Shown: positions 6,850-14,934, counted from the stretch's first letter. The stretch is DNA of 18,433 bases from CAKKQX01 sp046313915 (GCA_046313915.1 JBKBXX010000070.1:1-18433); one strand, 5' to 3'. Numbers and translations are program-made. The notes: a model not told the origin generated them from the sequence alone.

Positions 6850-8196
6850 ATGTTTGATAAAGTTGTCGTGGCCAATCGCGGCGCCGTCGCGGCGCGCGTG
6901 CTGCGCGCGCTCGATGCGATGGGAATCAGGTCGGCGGCGGTGTATTCCGAAGCCGATTACGGCGCGCCTTATCTCGAAATGGCGAGCGAAACCCACGCCA
7001 TCGGTCCGGCGCCGGCGCGCGACAGCTATCTGAACCAGGACGCGCTGCTCGACGTCGTGCGCAGAGCGGGCGCCGACGGCGTGCACCCCGGTTACGGCTT
7101 TTTATCGGAGAATGCGCAGTTCGCGCAGAAAATCGCCGACCTCGGCGTGCGCTTCATCGGGCCGTCGCCGAAATGGATAGACGCCATGGGCCACAAGACG
7201 CGGGCGCGTGAGCTCGCCGCGCAATATGGCATGCCGATGTCGCAGGGCTCGGGCGTGCTGCCAATGGATGGCGACGCCATACTCGCCGCAGCGCGCGCGA
7301 TCGGCTTTCCGCTGCTGGTGAAGCCGGCGGGCGGCGGCGGCGGCATCGGCATGCTGCCGGCGAAAGACTCGACGGAGCTGCTGTCCGTGGTCGAGCGCGC
7401 GCGTTCGATGGCGGGCCGCGGCTTCGGCAACACCGAAGTCTATCTCGAGCGGTTGATCGAACGCCCGCGCCATGTCGAATTCCAGGTGCTGGGCGACGCG
7501 CACGGCAACGCCGCGCATCTGTTCGAACGCGACTGCTCGACCCAGAGGCGCAACCAGAAAGTGATCGAAGAGGCGCCGGCGCCGGCGCTCGCGCGCGACA
7601 AGGTCGACGCCATGGCCGGGCGCATCGCCACCATCATGCGGCAGATGGGCTACGACAACATCGGCACGGTGGAAATGCTGCTGGGCGCCGACGGCGAATT
7701 CAATTTCCTCGAAATGAACACGCGGTTGCAGGTCGAGCACGGCGTCACCGAGGAAGTCACCGGCATCGATCTGGTGCAGGCGCAGATCCGTTCCGCAGCC
7801 GGTGACAGGCTCGCCGCGATCCTGCCGCAGAAAATCGAAGTGCGGGGTCACGCGATCGAGGCGCGCGTCTATGCCGAGGATCCGAAAACCTTTTTTCCTT
7901 CACCCGGCAAGCTCACGGTGTTCCGTCCGCCGCAGGATGCGCAGGTGCGCGTGGAGACCGGCTATGCCGAAGGCCGCGAGCTCACGCCGCACTACGATCC
8001 GCTGATCGCCAAGGTCATCGTGCGCGCCGACACGCGCGAAGCCGCGATAGCCAACCTGATTTATGCGCTGGCGCAGTTCGAGATCCAGGGCGTGAAAAAC
8101 AACATCCCGGCGCTGCTCGCCATCCTGCGCTCGGCGCCGTTCCGCGAAGGCCGGATGCACACCGGGCTGATTCCCGAAGTGCTGGGGGAAAAATGA
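6850..8196 (+). CDS. Biotin carboxylase subunit
   Basis: This enzyme carboxylates carrier-bound biotin with ATP and bicarbonate. Its 448 residues match free-standing AccC (449). The start at ATG 6850 aligns with the AccC N-terminus (MFDKVVVANRG); no strong RBS is seen. Landmarks in order: HPGYGFLSEN (79-88); the ATP-grasp lysine and glycine loop VKPAGGGGGIGM (157-168); RHVEFQVL with His208/Glu210; ERDCSTQRRNQKV; FLEMNTRLQVEH (287-298); and ARVYAEDP with the catalytic-type Arg339. Two departures from E. coli AccC are visible: the nucleotide-site histidine of RRHQKV reads Asn235, and the HP after the VE motif reads HG (298). All carboxylation residues I can check are kept. The C-terminus overlaps the next gene by 4 bases (ATGA). 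Confidence 0.93.
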   Translation: MFDKVVVANRGAVAARVLRALDAMGIRSAAVYSEADYGAPYLEMASETHAIGPAPARDSYLNQDALLDVVRRAGADGVHPGYGFLSENAQFAQKIADLGVRFIGPSPKWIDAMGHKTRARELAAQYGMPMSQGSGVLPMDGDAILAAARAIGFPLLVKPAGGGGGIGMLPAKDSTELLSVVERARSMAGRGFGNTEVYLERLIERPRHVEFQVLGDAHGNAAHLFERDCSTQRRNQKVIEEAPAPALARDKVDAMAGRIATIMRQMGYDNIGTVEMLLGADGEFNFLEMNTRLQVEHGVTEEVTGIDLVQAQIRSAAGDRLAAILPQKIEVRGHAIEARVYAEDPKTFFPSPGKLTVFRPPQDAQVRVETGYAEGRELTPHYDPLIAKVIVRADTREAAIANLIYALAQFEIQGVKNNIPALLAILRSAPFREGRMHTGLIPEVLGEK

Positions 8197-8882
8197 ACAT
8201 CGTTGCCGAAGCCAGAAAACGCAAACGCGGCGCGCTCGACGAACTCGCGGCCAAAACCCTGCTCGCGCAGTATGGCGTGGCGGTGCCGAGATCGGTGAAG
8301 GTCGCCGATGCCGGCGAAGCGGCAGCGAAAGCCGCGGCGCTCGACTTTCCGGTGGTGGTGAAAGTGATGTCGCCCGACATCCTGCATAAAAGCGATGCCG
8401 GCGGCGTGAAGACAGGGATCGGCAGCGCAGCGGAGGCCGCGGACGCTATCCGCGCCATGCTGCGCGAGCCGGCGATCGCCGCCGCGCGGCTCGATGGCTT
8501 TCTCATCGAGGAGATGGCGCCCGCCGGACAGGAAATGGTGGTGGGCGGGTTGCGTGATCCGCAGTTCGGGCCGCTGGTGATGGTGGGGGTGGGCGGCATT
8601 TTCGTCGAAGTGCTGGCCGACGTGTCGTTCCGCATCTGCCCCATCACCCGCCTCGATGCCGCGGAAATGCTCGACGAGCTGAAAGGCGCGGCCCTTCTCG
8701 GGGGCGTGCGCGGCCGCAAACCGGTGGCGCGGGAGGCGATCGTCGACGTGCTGCTCAAAATCGGGGGCGAAAACGGGCTGCTCATGGCGCACGCCGCCGA
8801 TCTCAAGGAAATCGATATCAATCCGCTGATCGTTTCCGGGTCCGGCGCGGTGGCGGCCGACGCGCGCTTCATCCTCACCTGA
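8193..8882 (+). CDS. ADP-forming acyl-CoA synthetase, beta subunit (ATP-grasp)
   Basis: The 229-residue product is the typical size of the separate beta subunit of ADP-forming acetate/acyl-CoA ligase. It carries the ATP-grasp nucleotide-binding domain. Visible landmarks are FPVVVKVMSPDILHKSDAGGV (52-72), with His65 at the position of the beta-subunit phosphohistidine, LIEEMAPAGQEMVVGGLRDPQFG, and the closing EIDINPLIV. With the alpha subunit it interconverts acid + CoA + ATP and acyl-CoA + ADP + Pi. It starts in the stop codon of the biotin carboxylase gene (ATGA) and ends in the start codon of the alpha gene (TGATG). Expression is therefore translationally coupled, and the three products are needed together. 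Confidence 0.9.
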   Translation: MNIVAEARKRKRGALDELAAKTLLAQYGVAVPRSVKVADAGEAAAKAAALDFPVVVKVMSPDILHKSDAGGVKTGIGSAAEAADAIRAMLREPAIAAARLDGFLIEEMAPAGQEMVVGGLRDPQFGPLVMVGVGGIFVEVLADVSFRICPITRLDAAEMLDELKGAALLGGVRGRKPVAREAIVDVLLKIGGENGLLMAHAADLKEIDINPLIVSGSGAVAADARFILT

Positions 8883-10360
8883 TGCGACCAAGGCCGGACG
8901 GGAAAATGAATTCCAGCGTGCTAGAGCGGTTCATGCCGTTGTTCGCGCCGCAGACCGTCGCGGTGGTCGGTGCTTCGACCAAAGGCGGCACGCTGCCCAA
9001 TGTCTTCATCCGCCGCATCCGCGAATTCGGTTTCGGCGGCGAGATCTATCCCATTCACCCCACGGCGGAGGAAATCGACGGCCTCAGGGCGTACAAGAGC
9101 CTTGCCGGGACGCCGCGACCGGTGGATTACGCCTATATCGCGATCGCCGCGGCGCAGATCCCCGCCCTGCTTGCCGCGGCCAACGGGCGCGTGCGCTTCG
9201 CGCAGGTGATTTCCAGCGGCTTCGGCGAAATCGACGAAGGCAAAGGGTTGCAGCAGGAGCTTGCCGCTGCCGCGCGCGCCGGCGGCATGCGCCTGATCGG
9301 TCCCAACTGCCTCGGGCTTTACACGCCGCGCGGACGCGTGACTTTCGTCGAAAGCGCGCCGCGGGAAACCGGCGTGGTCGGCGTCGTCTCGCAAAGCGGC
9401 GGGCTGGGCACCGACATCATCCGGCGCGGCATGAACCGCGGCCTCAGGTTCTCGGCGCTGGTGACGGTCGGCAACTGCGCCGACGTGACGCCGGCCGAGC
9501 TGCTCGAATTCTATTTCGCCGATCCCGCGACGCGCGTGATCGGCATCTACATCGAAACCGCCAGGGACGGCCGCCGCCTGTTCGAGGTCCTGCGGCAGGC
9601 GCGGGCGCGCAAGCCGGTGGTGTTGCTCAAAGGCGGCCGTACCCGCCAGGGGCTCGCGGCGGCGGCTTCGCACACCGGAGCGCTCGCCGGCGACGACCGC
9701 GTGTGGCTCGCGCTGGCGCGCCAGACCGGCTGCGTGCTGGTCGACACGCTCGATCAGTTCCTCGATGCGCTGCTGATGTTCCAGGCGCTTGCGCCGCGGC
9801 CGCAGCAGCCGACGCAGCGCGTGGCGCTGTTCGGCAATGGCGGCGGCACTAGCGTGCTCGCCGCCGATTACTACGCGCGCCTCGGTCTGGACGTGCTGCC
9901 ATTCGACGCGCCCACCGTTGCCGCGCTCGCCGCCTTGCGGCTGCCGCCCGGCACCAGCATCACCAATCCGGTCGATTGTCCGGTCGGCACGCTGCAGCAG
10001 GAAGAAGGTCGCGTTGCCGAAAAAATCCTCGACATCATCTACGGCCAGGGCAACCCTGATGCGCTGGTGATGCATCTCAACCTGTCGGCTTTCGCCGGCC
10101 GCACGCGGCCGGAAGTGCTCGACAACCTGGTGCAGGCGGCGCTGCGCGTGCAGGCACATCATCCGGGGCGGGCGCATTTCGTGCTGGTATTGCGTTCCGA
10201 CGGCGAGGCGGCGCTGGAAGAGCGCAAACGCGAATTGCGCGCGCGCGCGGCCGCGCTCGGCATCCCGGTCTACGACGAGATGGCGAATGCCGGACACGCG
10301 CTCGCCGCCTTGCAGACGCACGAGCGTTACGTGCACGCACGCGGCGCAGGGTCATCGTGA
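8882..10360 (+). CDS. ADP-forming acyl-CoA synthetase, alpha subunit (CoA-binding)
   Basis: The protein has 492 residues from ATG 8882, which overlaps the preceding stop (TGATG); an internal ATG at 8906 is an alternative. Order of domains: an N-terminal Rossmann CoA-binding domain (VAVVGASTKGGTLPN, about 26-40, then GGEIYPIHP); a succinyl-CoA-ligase-like flavodoxin domain (LIGPNCLGL, VVSQSGGLG); and the phosphohistidine loop SHTGALAGDD, with His264 passing phosphate to and from the beta subunit. The last third (VALFGNGGGTSVLAADY onward) is the second ligase-like domain. The split alpha/beta arrangement is best known from archaea but also occurs in proteobacteria. Placed after a complete acyl-CoA carboxylase, it probably supplies or drains that enzyme's CoA thioester. 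Acid specificity is unknown. Confidence 0.9.
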   Translation: MRPRPDGKMNSSVLERFMPLFAPQTVAVVGASTKGGTLPNVFIRRIREFGFGGEIYPIHPTAEEIDGLRAYKSLAGTPRPVDYAYIAIAAAQIPALLAAANGRVRFAQVISSGFGEIDEGKGLQQELAAAARAGGMRLIGPNCLGLYTPRGRVTFVESAPRETGVVGVVSQSGGLGTDIIRRGMNRGLRFSALVTVGNCADVTPAELLEFYFADPATRVIGIYIETARDGRRLFEVLRQARARKPVVLLKGGRTRQGLAAAASHTGALAGDDRVWLALARQTGCVLVDTLDQFLDALLMFQALAPRPQQPTQRVALFGNGGGTSVLAADYYARLGLDVLPFDAPTVAALAALRLPPGTSITNPVDCPVGTLQQEEGRVAEKILDIIYGQGNPDALVMHLNLSAFAGRTRPEVLDNLVQAALRVQAHHPGRAHFVLVLRSDGEAALEERKRELRARAAALGIPVYDEMANAGHALAALQTHERYVHARGAGSS

Positions 10361-10387
10361 GCGCCATCGCGGGAAGCGCGACACCAC

Positions 10388-10408
10388 ACCGTTCGTGAAC
10401 GGTTTCAC
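10388..10408 (+). terminator. Possible short hairpin terminator of the carboxylase operon
   Basis: ACCGTT and AACGGT (10388-10393, 10398-10403) form a 6-bp stem around CGTG, followed by TTTC. The inverted repeat extends to 7+2+7. It lies 28 nt after the alpha-subunit stop. The U tract is weak, so an operator for the next gene is an equally possible role. Confidence 0.35.
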
Positions 10409-10525
10409 GCGCGCCGGCTGGCCGATGCTTACACTTTGTTACCATCCCGGAGTTAACGGTCGTGCAGCGGCGGCGTTAAGGCAAGCATGGGAATCGTCCC
10501 ATGCCCACTTCAAGGAGAACGAGCC

Positions 10526-10906
10526 ATGCCAGTCAAATCCGCCGTGATCGCCGCGGCGATTGCCGCGCTGCCCGTGGCGGCGCTTGCGCAATCTGCCAAT
10601 ACCGTTTCGACTCCCCGCATCGACCAGCGCCAGGCCATGCAGCAAAAGCGCATCGAACAGGGTGTGCAGTCGGGGCAGCTCACGCCCACGGAGGCGGCGC
10701 AGCTCGAGCGCGGCCAGCAGCACGTGCAGAAGATGGAAAACAGGGCGATGGCCGACGGCCAGATGACGCCGAAAGAGCGCGCGCGCATCGAGCACGCCCA
10801 GGACCAGCAAAGCCGCAAGATCCATCGCGAAAGGCACGACCGGCAAATGGCGCAGAATCCGCCCCGCGGGCAGGAGCGTCCGGGACGCCATCAAGGCGGG
10901 AAATAG
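10526..10906 (+). CDS. Small secreted protein with a two-copy GQ-TP-E repeat
   Basis: The protein has 126 residues. ATG 10526 has AAGGAG (10512-10517) at 8 nt. An upstream in-frame start would precede the signal peptide and is rejected. Residues 1-20 (MPVKSAVIAAAIAALPVAALA) form a signal peptide. The mature protein is very hydrophilic, rich in Gln, Arg, Glu and His. It contains two related segments, SGQLTPTEAAQLERGQQ and DGQMTPKERARIEHAQD, about 28 residues apart, separated by a helical stretch (HVQKMENRAMA). The GQLTP.E pattern is reminiscent of degenerate EF-hand-like or helical-repeat proteins seen in Burkholderiales, but I assign no function. A periplasmic or secreted location is inferred. 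It converges on the TauE/SafE gene across the hairpin at 10917-10943. Confidence 0.8.
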   Translation: MPVKSAVIAAAIAALPVAALAQSANTVSTPRIDQRQAMQQKRIEQGVQSGQLTPTEAAQLERGQQHVQKMENRAMADGQMTPKERARIEHAQDQQSRKIHRERHDRQMAQNPPRGQERPGRHQGGK

Positions 10907-10916
10907 TCCTGCATCT

Positions 10917-10943
10917 TGCCGGCCGCGCCTTGCGCGGCCGGCA
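10917..10943. terminator. Bidirectional terminator hairpin
   Basis: TGCCGGCCGCGC (10917-10928) and GCGCGGCCGGCA (10932-10943) form a perfect 12-bp stem with a CTT loop. It occupies the 39-nt gap between two convergent genes. No clear T tract follows in either direction, so termination is inferred from stem strength and position. Confidence 0.65.
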
Positions 10944-10945
10944 CT

Positions 10946-11719
10946 TCAAAATCCGGCGGTGTAGACGTATTGCGCGAGCAGGACCAGCGCCACGGCGAAT
11001 AGCGCGCGCCGCAACCAATGGCGGTAAGTGGCCGCAGCCACGCGGCCGCGGATGCGTATGCCGCAAAGCACGCCGACTCCTGCCACCGCGGCAAACGGCA
11101 AGGTGGCCAGCCATTGCGCAGACGTGACGCCGCCGCTCGTGGCCAGCGTGAAAAACTGGGTCGCCTTGCCGGTGATGAAGCAGATGTTGAGCGCCTGCAC
11201 CAGGGACCCCGGTGTCAGCCCCAGCGCCAGATAATAGATCACGAGCGGCGGCGCGGCGGCGTTGGCGGTGCCCTCCGAGATCCCGGCAAGGGTGCCGAAC
11301 AGCGCGCCCGACAGCGCCTTGTGCCGCCGTATCGCGGGCCACTCGGCACGGCCCAGCCGGTCGAGGTTGAGGTAGACGAGGATCACGGCAGCCAGCAGCA
11401 CGGCGAAAGGAAAGTGCGGGAAAGCGATGAAAAGCCAGGTGCCCGCGGCCGCGCCTGCGAAGGCGTAGAGCGGCATCATCCAGAACTCGGCGAGCAGCGG
11501 CCGCAAAGGGCCGCCTTTGACGATGTTGACGAGGATGGCGGCCACGCAAGGCAGCAGAACCACGACCACCGCGCTTTTCATGTCGGTGACCAACGCGATC
11601 AGGGGCGTCGCGACGATGGGAAAGCCCAGACCCAGCGCGCCCTGCACCAGCGCCGCAAGCACGATGACCAGCGCGATCCACAGCACCACGCCGACCGATA
11701 GCGACTCGAATCCCGGCAC
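10946..11719 (-). CDS. TauE/SafE-family membrane exporter (candidate sulfite/organosulfonate exporter)
   Basis: The proposed start is GTG 11719, 14 nt after the stop of the dehydrogenase gene. This gives 257 residues, the usual size of the family (about 250-270). Any longer reading runs into the shadow of the dehydrogenase gene. The sequence is almost entirely membrane helices, seven or eight of them. The N-terminal half has VQGALGLGFPIVATPLIAL, a typical TauE/SafE repeat signature, and the second half has GALFGTLAGISEGTANAAAPP followed by TGKATQFFTLATSG. Characterised members export sulfite or sulfoacetate, but the family is broad and many members have unknown substrates. Its place behind the dehydrogenase, and across the operator from an Xsc-like desulfonating enzyme, supports sulfite export. 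That assignment is inference. Confidence 0.85.
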   Translation of the reverse strand: MPGFESLSVGVVLWIALVIVLAALVQGALGLGFPIVATPLIALVTDMKSAVVVVLLPCVAAILVNIVKGGPLRPLLAEFWMMPLYAFAGAAAGTWLFIAFPHFPFAVLLAAVILVYLNLDRLGRAEWPAIRRHKALSGALFGTLAGISEGTANAAAPPLVIYYLALGLTPGSLVQALNICFITGKATQFFTLATSGGVTSAQWLATLPFAAVAGVGVLCGIRIRGRVAAATYRHWLRRALFAVALVLLAQYVYTAGF

Positions 11720-11733
11720 GAGCAGCGCTTCGG

Positions 11734-14691
11734 CTAACGCCCGGCAGCCTTGGCGGCGCGGCTGCGGTGCAGCGCCTGCGCCATCACTTCCGCGATGTGC
11801 AGCGCCTGGCGGTCGGTCGTCTGCGCGATCTGTTCGCGGCAGCTGTAGCCGCTGGCGACGATCATGGTGTCGGCCGCGGCGTCGCGGACCGCGGGCAGCA
11901 GCGCGGCCTCGCCGGCCTTGATCGAAAGCTCGTAATGGCGCGGATGGAAGCCGAACGAACCCGCCATGCCGCAGCATCCCGCTTCGAGCAACGAGGCTTC
12001 GATGCCCAGTTTTTTCAGCAGCCGCATGTCGGCGTCCATGCTGAACAGCGCTTTCTGATGGCAGTGGCCGTGGACCAGCGCGGTCCCGCCCACTTGCGGC
12101 GGCAGCCATGAAGTGTGGTCGAGCAGGAAATCGCTGAACAGGAATGTCTGGCGGCTGAGGCGGCGCGCGAGTTCGTTGTCCGGGAAAAGGTTCAGCAACT
12201 CATCGCGGAATACGGACAGGCACGCCGGCTCGAGACCCACGACCGGCGTGCCGGCGCGGATTTCCGTTTCGAGCTTTTCCATGATCTGCAGCAGTTGCCG
12301 CCGCGCCAGGTCGAGCATGCCGAAATCGTAGAGCGGTCTGCCGCAGCACAGCGCCTGCCGCGGCACGACGACTTCGCAGCCCGCCGCTTCCAGCACTTCG
12401 ACCGCCGCTGCCGCCGCTGCCGGATGGAAATGATTGTTGAAAGTGTCGGCCCACAGGATGACGCGCTGGCGGGGTGCGGGCAGGGGAGCGGCGACGCCAC
12501 GCGTGAAAAACCATTGCCTGAAAGTGCGTTTGGCGAATCTCGGGATCTCGCGCTGCTGCGCGATGCCTGCCAGGTGTTTGGCTGCCGCGCTCGCGAGCGG
12601 CAGCCGCGCCAGCAGGTTGACGAGCCGTGGCGCGTACGCGGCGAGCCGCGCCCAGCGCTGGATCAACCCCATGCTGTAAGCCTGGCGCGGCCGCAGCCTG
12701 CCTTCGTAATAATGCGACAGGAATTCGGCCTTGTAGCTCGCCATGTCGGTGTGCGTCGGGCAGTCGTGCTTGCAGCCTTTGCACGCCAGACACAGATCGA
12801 GCGCTTCGCGCACTTCGTCGCTGTGCCAGCCGTCGACGAGGATTTCGCCGCGCAGCATTTCGGAGAACAGCCGCGCCCGGCCGCGCGTCGAATGGCGCTC
12901 CTCGCCGGTGACGCGGTAACTCGGGCACATCACGCCGCCGTGGTGCGAGCGGCATTTGCCCATGCCGACGCACCGCTCGATGGCGCGGGTGAAACCCGTG
13001 CCTTCGCGGCTGGCAAACGCCATGCGGCTTGCCGGCTGCCACGGCCGGTAGTCGGGGCCCAGCCGCAGGTTGTCGTCGACGCGGTAGGCATCGATCAGCT
13101 TGCCGGGATTCATTTTGCCGAGCGGATCCCAGATCGCCTTGAATTCACGGAATGCCTGCATCAGCTCCTCGCCGTACATCACGGGCAGGAACTCGGCGCG
13201 CGCCTGGCCGTCGCCGTGCTCGCCCGACAGCGAGCCGCCGTACTTGACGACGAGCTCGGCGGCCTCGCGCAGGAAATGGCGCCAGGTGACCATGCCGCGG
13301 GGCGAGCGCAGATCGAAAGTGATGCGGGCATGGATGCAGCCGTCGCCGAAATGGCCGTAGAGCGAGGTTTGATAGCCGTGACGGGCGACCAGCGCCTGGA
13401 ACTCGCGCAGATAATCGCCTAGGCGCAGCGGGTCGACTGCGGCGTCTTCCCAGCCGATCGCCGGATCGGGCTGGCCGGGGGTGATCGACAAGGTGGTGGC
13501 GGAGGCGCCGGTCTCGCGTATGGTCCAGATGCGTGTCTGCATCGCGGGGTCGGTGATGAGCCACGATGACGGCGCTGCGGGCTGCCCCTGCCAGGAACGC
13601 AGGAGCCGCCGGGCTTTTTCCGTCGCCGCTTCCAGGGTGTCGGCGCCGAACTCGACCATGATCCAGGCGCGGCCTGCGGGCAGCAGCCGGATGTCGTCGA
13701 GGCGCAGCCCGCGCTCGCGCAGGCCGCCGATGATGCGCTCGTCGAGGCCTTCGGTGGCGATCGGGCCGAAAGGCAGAATGTGCGGCACGGCGTCGCCGGC
13801 GCGGTAGATATCGGGAAAGCCGAGCACCGCGATGACGCGGCAGCGCGGGCTCTCGACGAGCCGCGTCACCGCCTGCAGCGTGAGCGCGCAAGTGCCTTCG
13901 GAACCCACCAGCGCGCGCGCCACGTTGAAGCCGTTTTCGGGCAGCAGCTGGTCGAGGTTGTAGCCCGAGACGCGGCGCTTGATCCGGGGAAAGCGCGCGC
14001 GGATCAAGGCGGCGTATTTGTCGCGCAGGGCTTTCAGTCGGGCGTAGATTTCGCCGCGCCGGCCGCCGTCACGGATGATCCGTTCGAGCTCGGCTTCGGG
14101 CGTCGGCCCGACCCACATGCGGGCGCCGTCATAGGTCAGGATTTCGAGCGCTTCGATGTTCTCCGCCGTCTTGCCCGCCATCACCGAATGCGGTCCGCAC
14201 GAATTGTTGCCGATCATGCCGCCCAGCGTGCAGCGGCTGTGGGTCGCGGGGTCGGGTCCGAAAGTGAGCGCATGTCGTTCCGCGGCATCGCGCAGGGCGT
14301 CGCACACCGCGCCGGGCTCGACCCGCGCGGTGTGCGCCCGAGGATCGATTTCCAGCACGCGATTGAAATATTTCGAGGTGTCGATCACCACGGCGACATT
14401 GACGCCCTGCCCACATTGGGAAGTGCCGCCGCCGCGCGCGAGGAGGGGCGCGCCGAAAGCGCGGCACACCTCGACTGCGGCGACGATGTCCTCGGCCGTC
14501 CTCGGAATGACGACCCCGATCGGAATCTGGCGGTAATTGGAGGCGTCGGCGGAATACACGGCGCGGCTGGCGGCATCGAAACGCACTTCGCCGGCGATGC
14601 GGGCCGCGAGCGCGGCGGCAAGGCGCCCGGGTGCCAGCGGGTCACGCGCTGCGCGGTCATCGGACACCTGCCTGTTCAACGGAACGTTCAC
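11734..14691 (-). CDS. FAD/Fe-S 2-hydroxyacid dehydrogenase, YdiJ-like
   Basis: The protein has 985 residues from GTG 14691, chosen because GGAGGG (14701-14696) lies 4 nt upstream; an in-frame ATG at 14751 has no RBS and would cross the leader hairpin. An FAD-binding PCMH domain covers about 57-265 (LLARGGGTSQCGQGVNVAVV, GGMIGNNSCG). An FAD-oxidase C-terminal domain follows (about 270-535), with GHFGDG (446-451), GEHGDG (490-495) and MNPGK (527-531). Iron-sulfur ligands are C574, C580, C589-P and the classical C634/C637/C640/C644-P. Two CCG domains close the protein (CCGRP about 782, GHCH about 875, CCGMAG about 906). This is the architecture of E. coli YdiJ (D-2-hydroxyglutarate dehydrogenase) and of fused GlcD/GlpC-type enzymes. 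It should oxidise a 2-hydroxyacid and pass electrons to the respiratory chain. With an Xsc-like gene opposite, sulfolactate is a speculative substrate. Confidence 0.9.
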   Translation of the reverse strand: MNVPLNRQVSDDRAARDPLAPGRLAAALAARIAGEVRFDAASRAVYSADASNYRQIPIGVVIPRTAEDIVAAVEVCRAFGAPLLARGGGTSQCGQGVNVAVVIDTSKYFNRVLEIDPRAHTARVEPGAVCDALRDAAERHALTFGPDPATHSRCTLGGMIGNNSCGPHSVMAGKTAENIEALEILTYDGARMWVGPTPEAELERIIRDGGRRGEIYARLKALRDKYAALIRARFPRIKRRVSGYNLDQLLPENGFNVARALVGSEGTCALTLQAVTRLVESPRCRVIAVLGFPDIYRAGDAVPHILPFGPIATEGLDERIIGGLRERGLRLDDIRLLPAGRAWIMVEFGADTLEAATEKARRLLRSWQGQPAAPSSWLITDPAMQTRIWTIRETGASATTLSITPGQPDPAIGWEDAAVDPLRLGDYLREFQALVARHGYQTSLYGHFGDGCIHARITFDLRSPRGMVTWRHFLREAAELVVKYGGSLSGEHGDGQARAEFLPVMYGEELMQAFREFKAIWDPLGKMNPGKLIDAYRVDDNLRLGPDYRPWQPASRMAFASREGTGFTRAIERCVGMGKCRSHHGGVMCPSYRVTGEERHSTRGRARLFSEMLRGEILVDGWHSDEVREALDLCLACKGCKHDCPTHTDMASYKAEFLSHYYEGRLRPRQAYSMGLIQRWARLAAYAPRLVNLLARLPLASAAAKHLAGIAQQREIPRFAKRTFRQWFFTRGVAAPLPAPRQRVILWADTFNNHFHPAAAAAAVEVLEAAGCEVVVPRQALCCGRPLYDFGMLDLARRQLLQIMEKLETEIRAGTPVVGLEPACLSVFRDELLNLFPDNELARRLSRQTFLFSDFLLDHTSWLPPQVGGTALVHGHCHQKALFSMDADMRLLKKLGIEASLLEAGCCGMAGSFGFHPRHYELSIKAGEAALLPAVRDAAADTMIVASGYSCREQIAQTTDRQALHIAEVMAQALHRSRAAKAAGR

Positions 14692-14701
14692 CCGGCCCTC
14701 C

Positions 14702-14733
14702 AAAAAAACGGCGCGCCGCCGGTCGCGGCGCGC
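14702..14733 (-). terminator. Intrinsic terminator-like hairpin in the dehydrogenase leader
   Basis: Read on the minus strand, GCGCGCCGC (14733-14725) pairs with GCGGCGCGC (14719-14711) around a 5-nt loop. After two bases comes a run of seven T (14708-14702). The T run touches the Shine-Dalgarno GGAGGG (14701-14696). A strong stem plus U7 is a canonical intrinsic terminator, yet it precedes the start codon of the gene it would silence, which is the layout of an attenuator. Confidence 0.6.
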
Positions 14734-14836
14734 TCGAAACAGGACGATCATTTTAGCGTGATTTGCCGCGGCTTCCGTGCGCGTTCCGCCAGCGTTTCGC
14801 GCACCGCGCGGGCCATGGCTTTGGCATGAAGCCGGC

Positions 14837-14865
14837 GCCCGCCGCGGTGCGCAGGCGCGGCGGGC
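14837..14865 (-). other. Second strong hairpin in the dehydrogenase leader
   Basis: GCCCGCCGCG (14837-14846) and CGCGGCGGGC (14856-14865) form a perfect 10-bp stem with a 9-nt loop. It lies inside the predicted leader transcript (about 14889 to 14692), roughly 100 nt upstream of the terminator-like hairpin. No known riboswitch consensus was recognised. Confidence 0.5.
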
Positions 14866-14895
14866 ACCCAAACCGGGCACAATAAAATTCAAATG

Positions 14896-14923
14896 ATTCA
14901 ACGGTTAGCGTATTTTCGTGCAA
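14896..14923 (-). promoter_or_regulatory. Predicted promoter of the dehydrogenase/exporter unit
   Basis: On the minus strand TTGCAC (14923-14918), part of the operator palindrome, is followed 16 nt later by TTGAAT (14901-14896), which matches four of six -10 bases. Start of transcription would be near 14889, giving a leader of about 200 nt before the GTG at 14691. It mirrors the promoter of the opposite unit. Confidence 0.45.
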
Positions 14924-14934
14924 GCGCTTGCACG
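14917..14934. promoter_or_regulatory. LacI-family operator, perfect 18-bp palindrome
   Basis: CGTGCAAGCGCTTGCACG is a perfect palindrome with the central CG step and the TGCAAGCGCTTGCA core typical of LacI-family operators. It lies between the divergent dehydrogenase and Xsc-like genes. A LacI-family regulator is encoded as the second gene of the rightward unit. The palindrome supplies the -35 hexamer TTGCAC on each strand, so bound repressor would block both promoters. Confidence 0.8.

Noticed and set aside
11734..14901. Longer N-terminus for the FAD/Fe-S dehydrogenase starting at ATG 14901
   Set aside because: The extra 70 residues are translated from the structured leader and predicted promoter, are basic low-complexity, and lack an RBS, whereas GTG 14691 has GGAGGG at good spacing.
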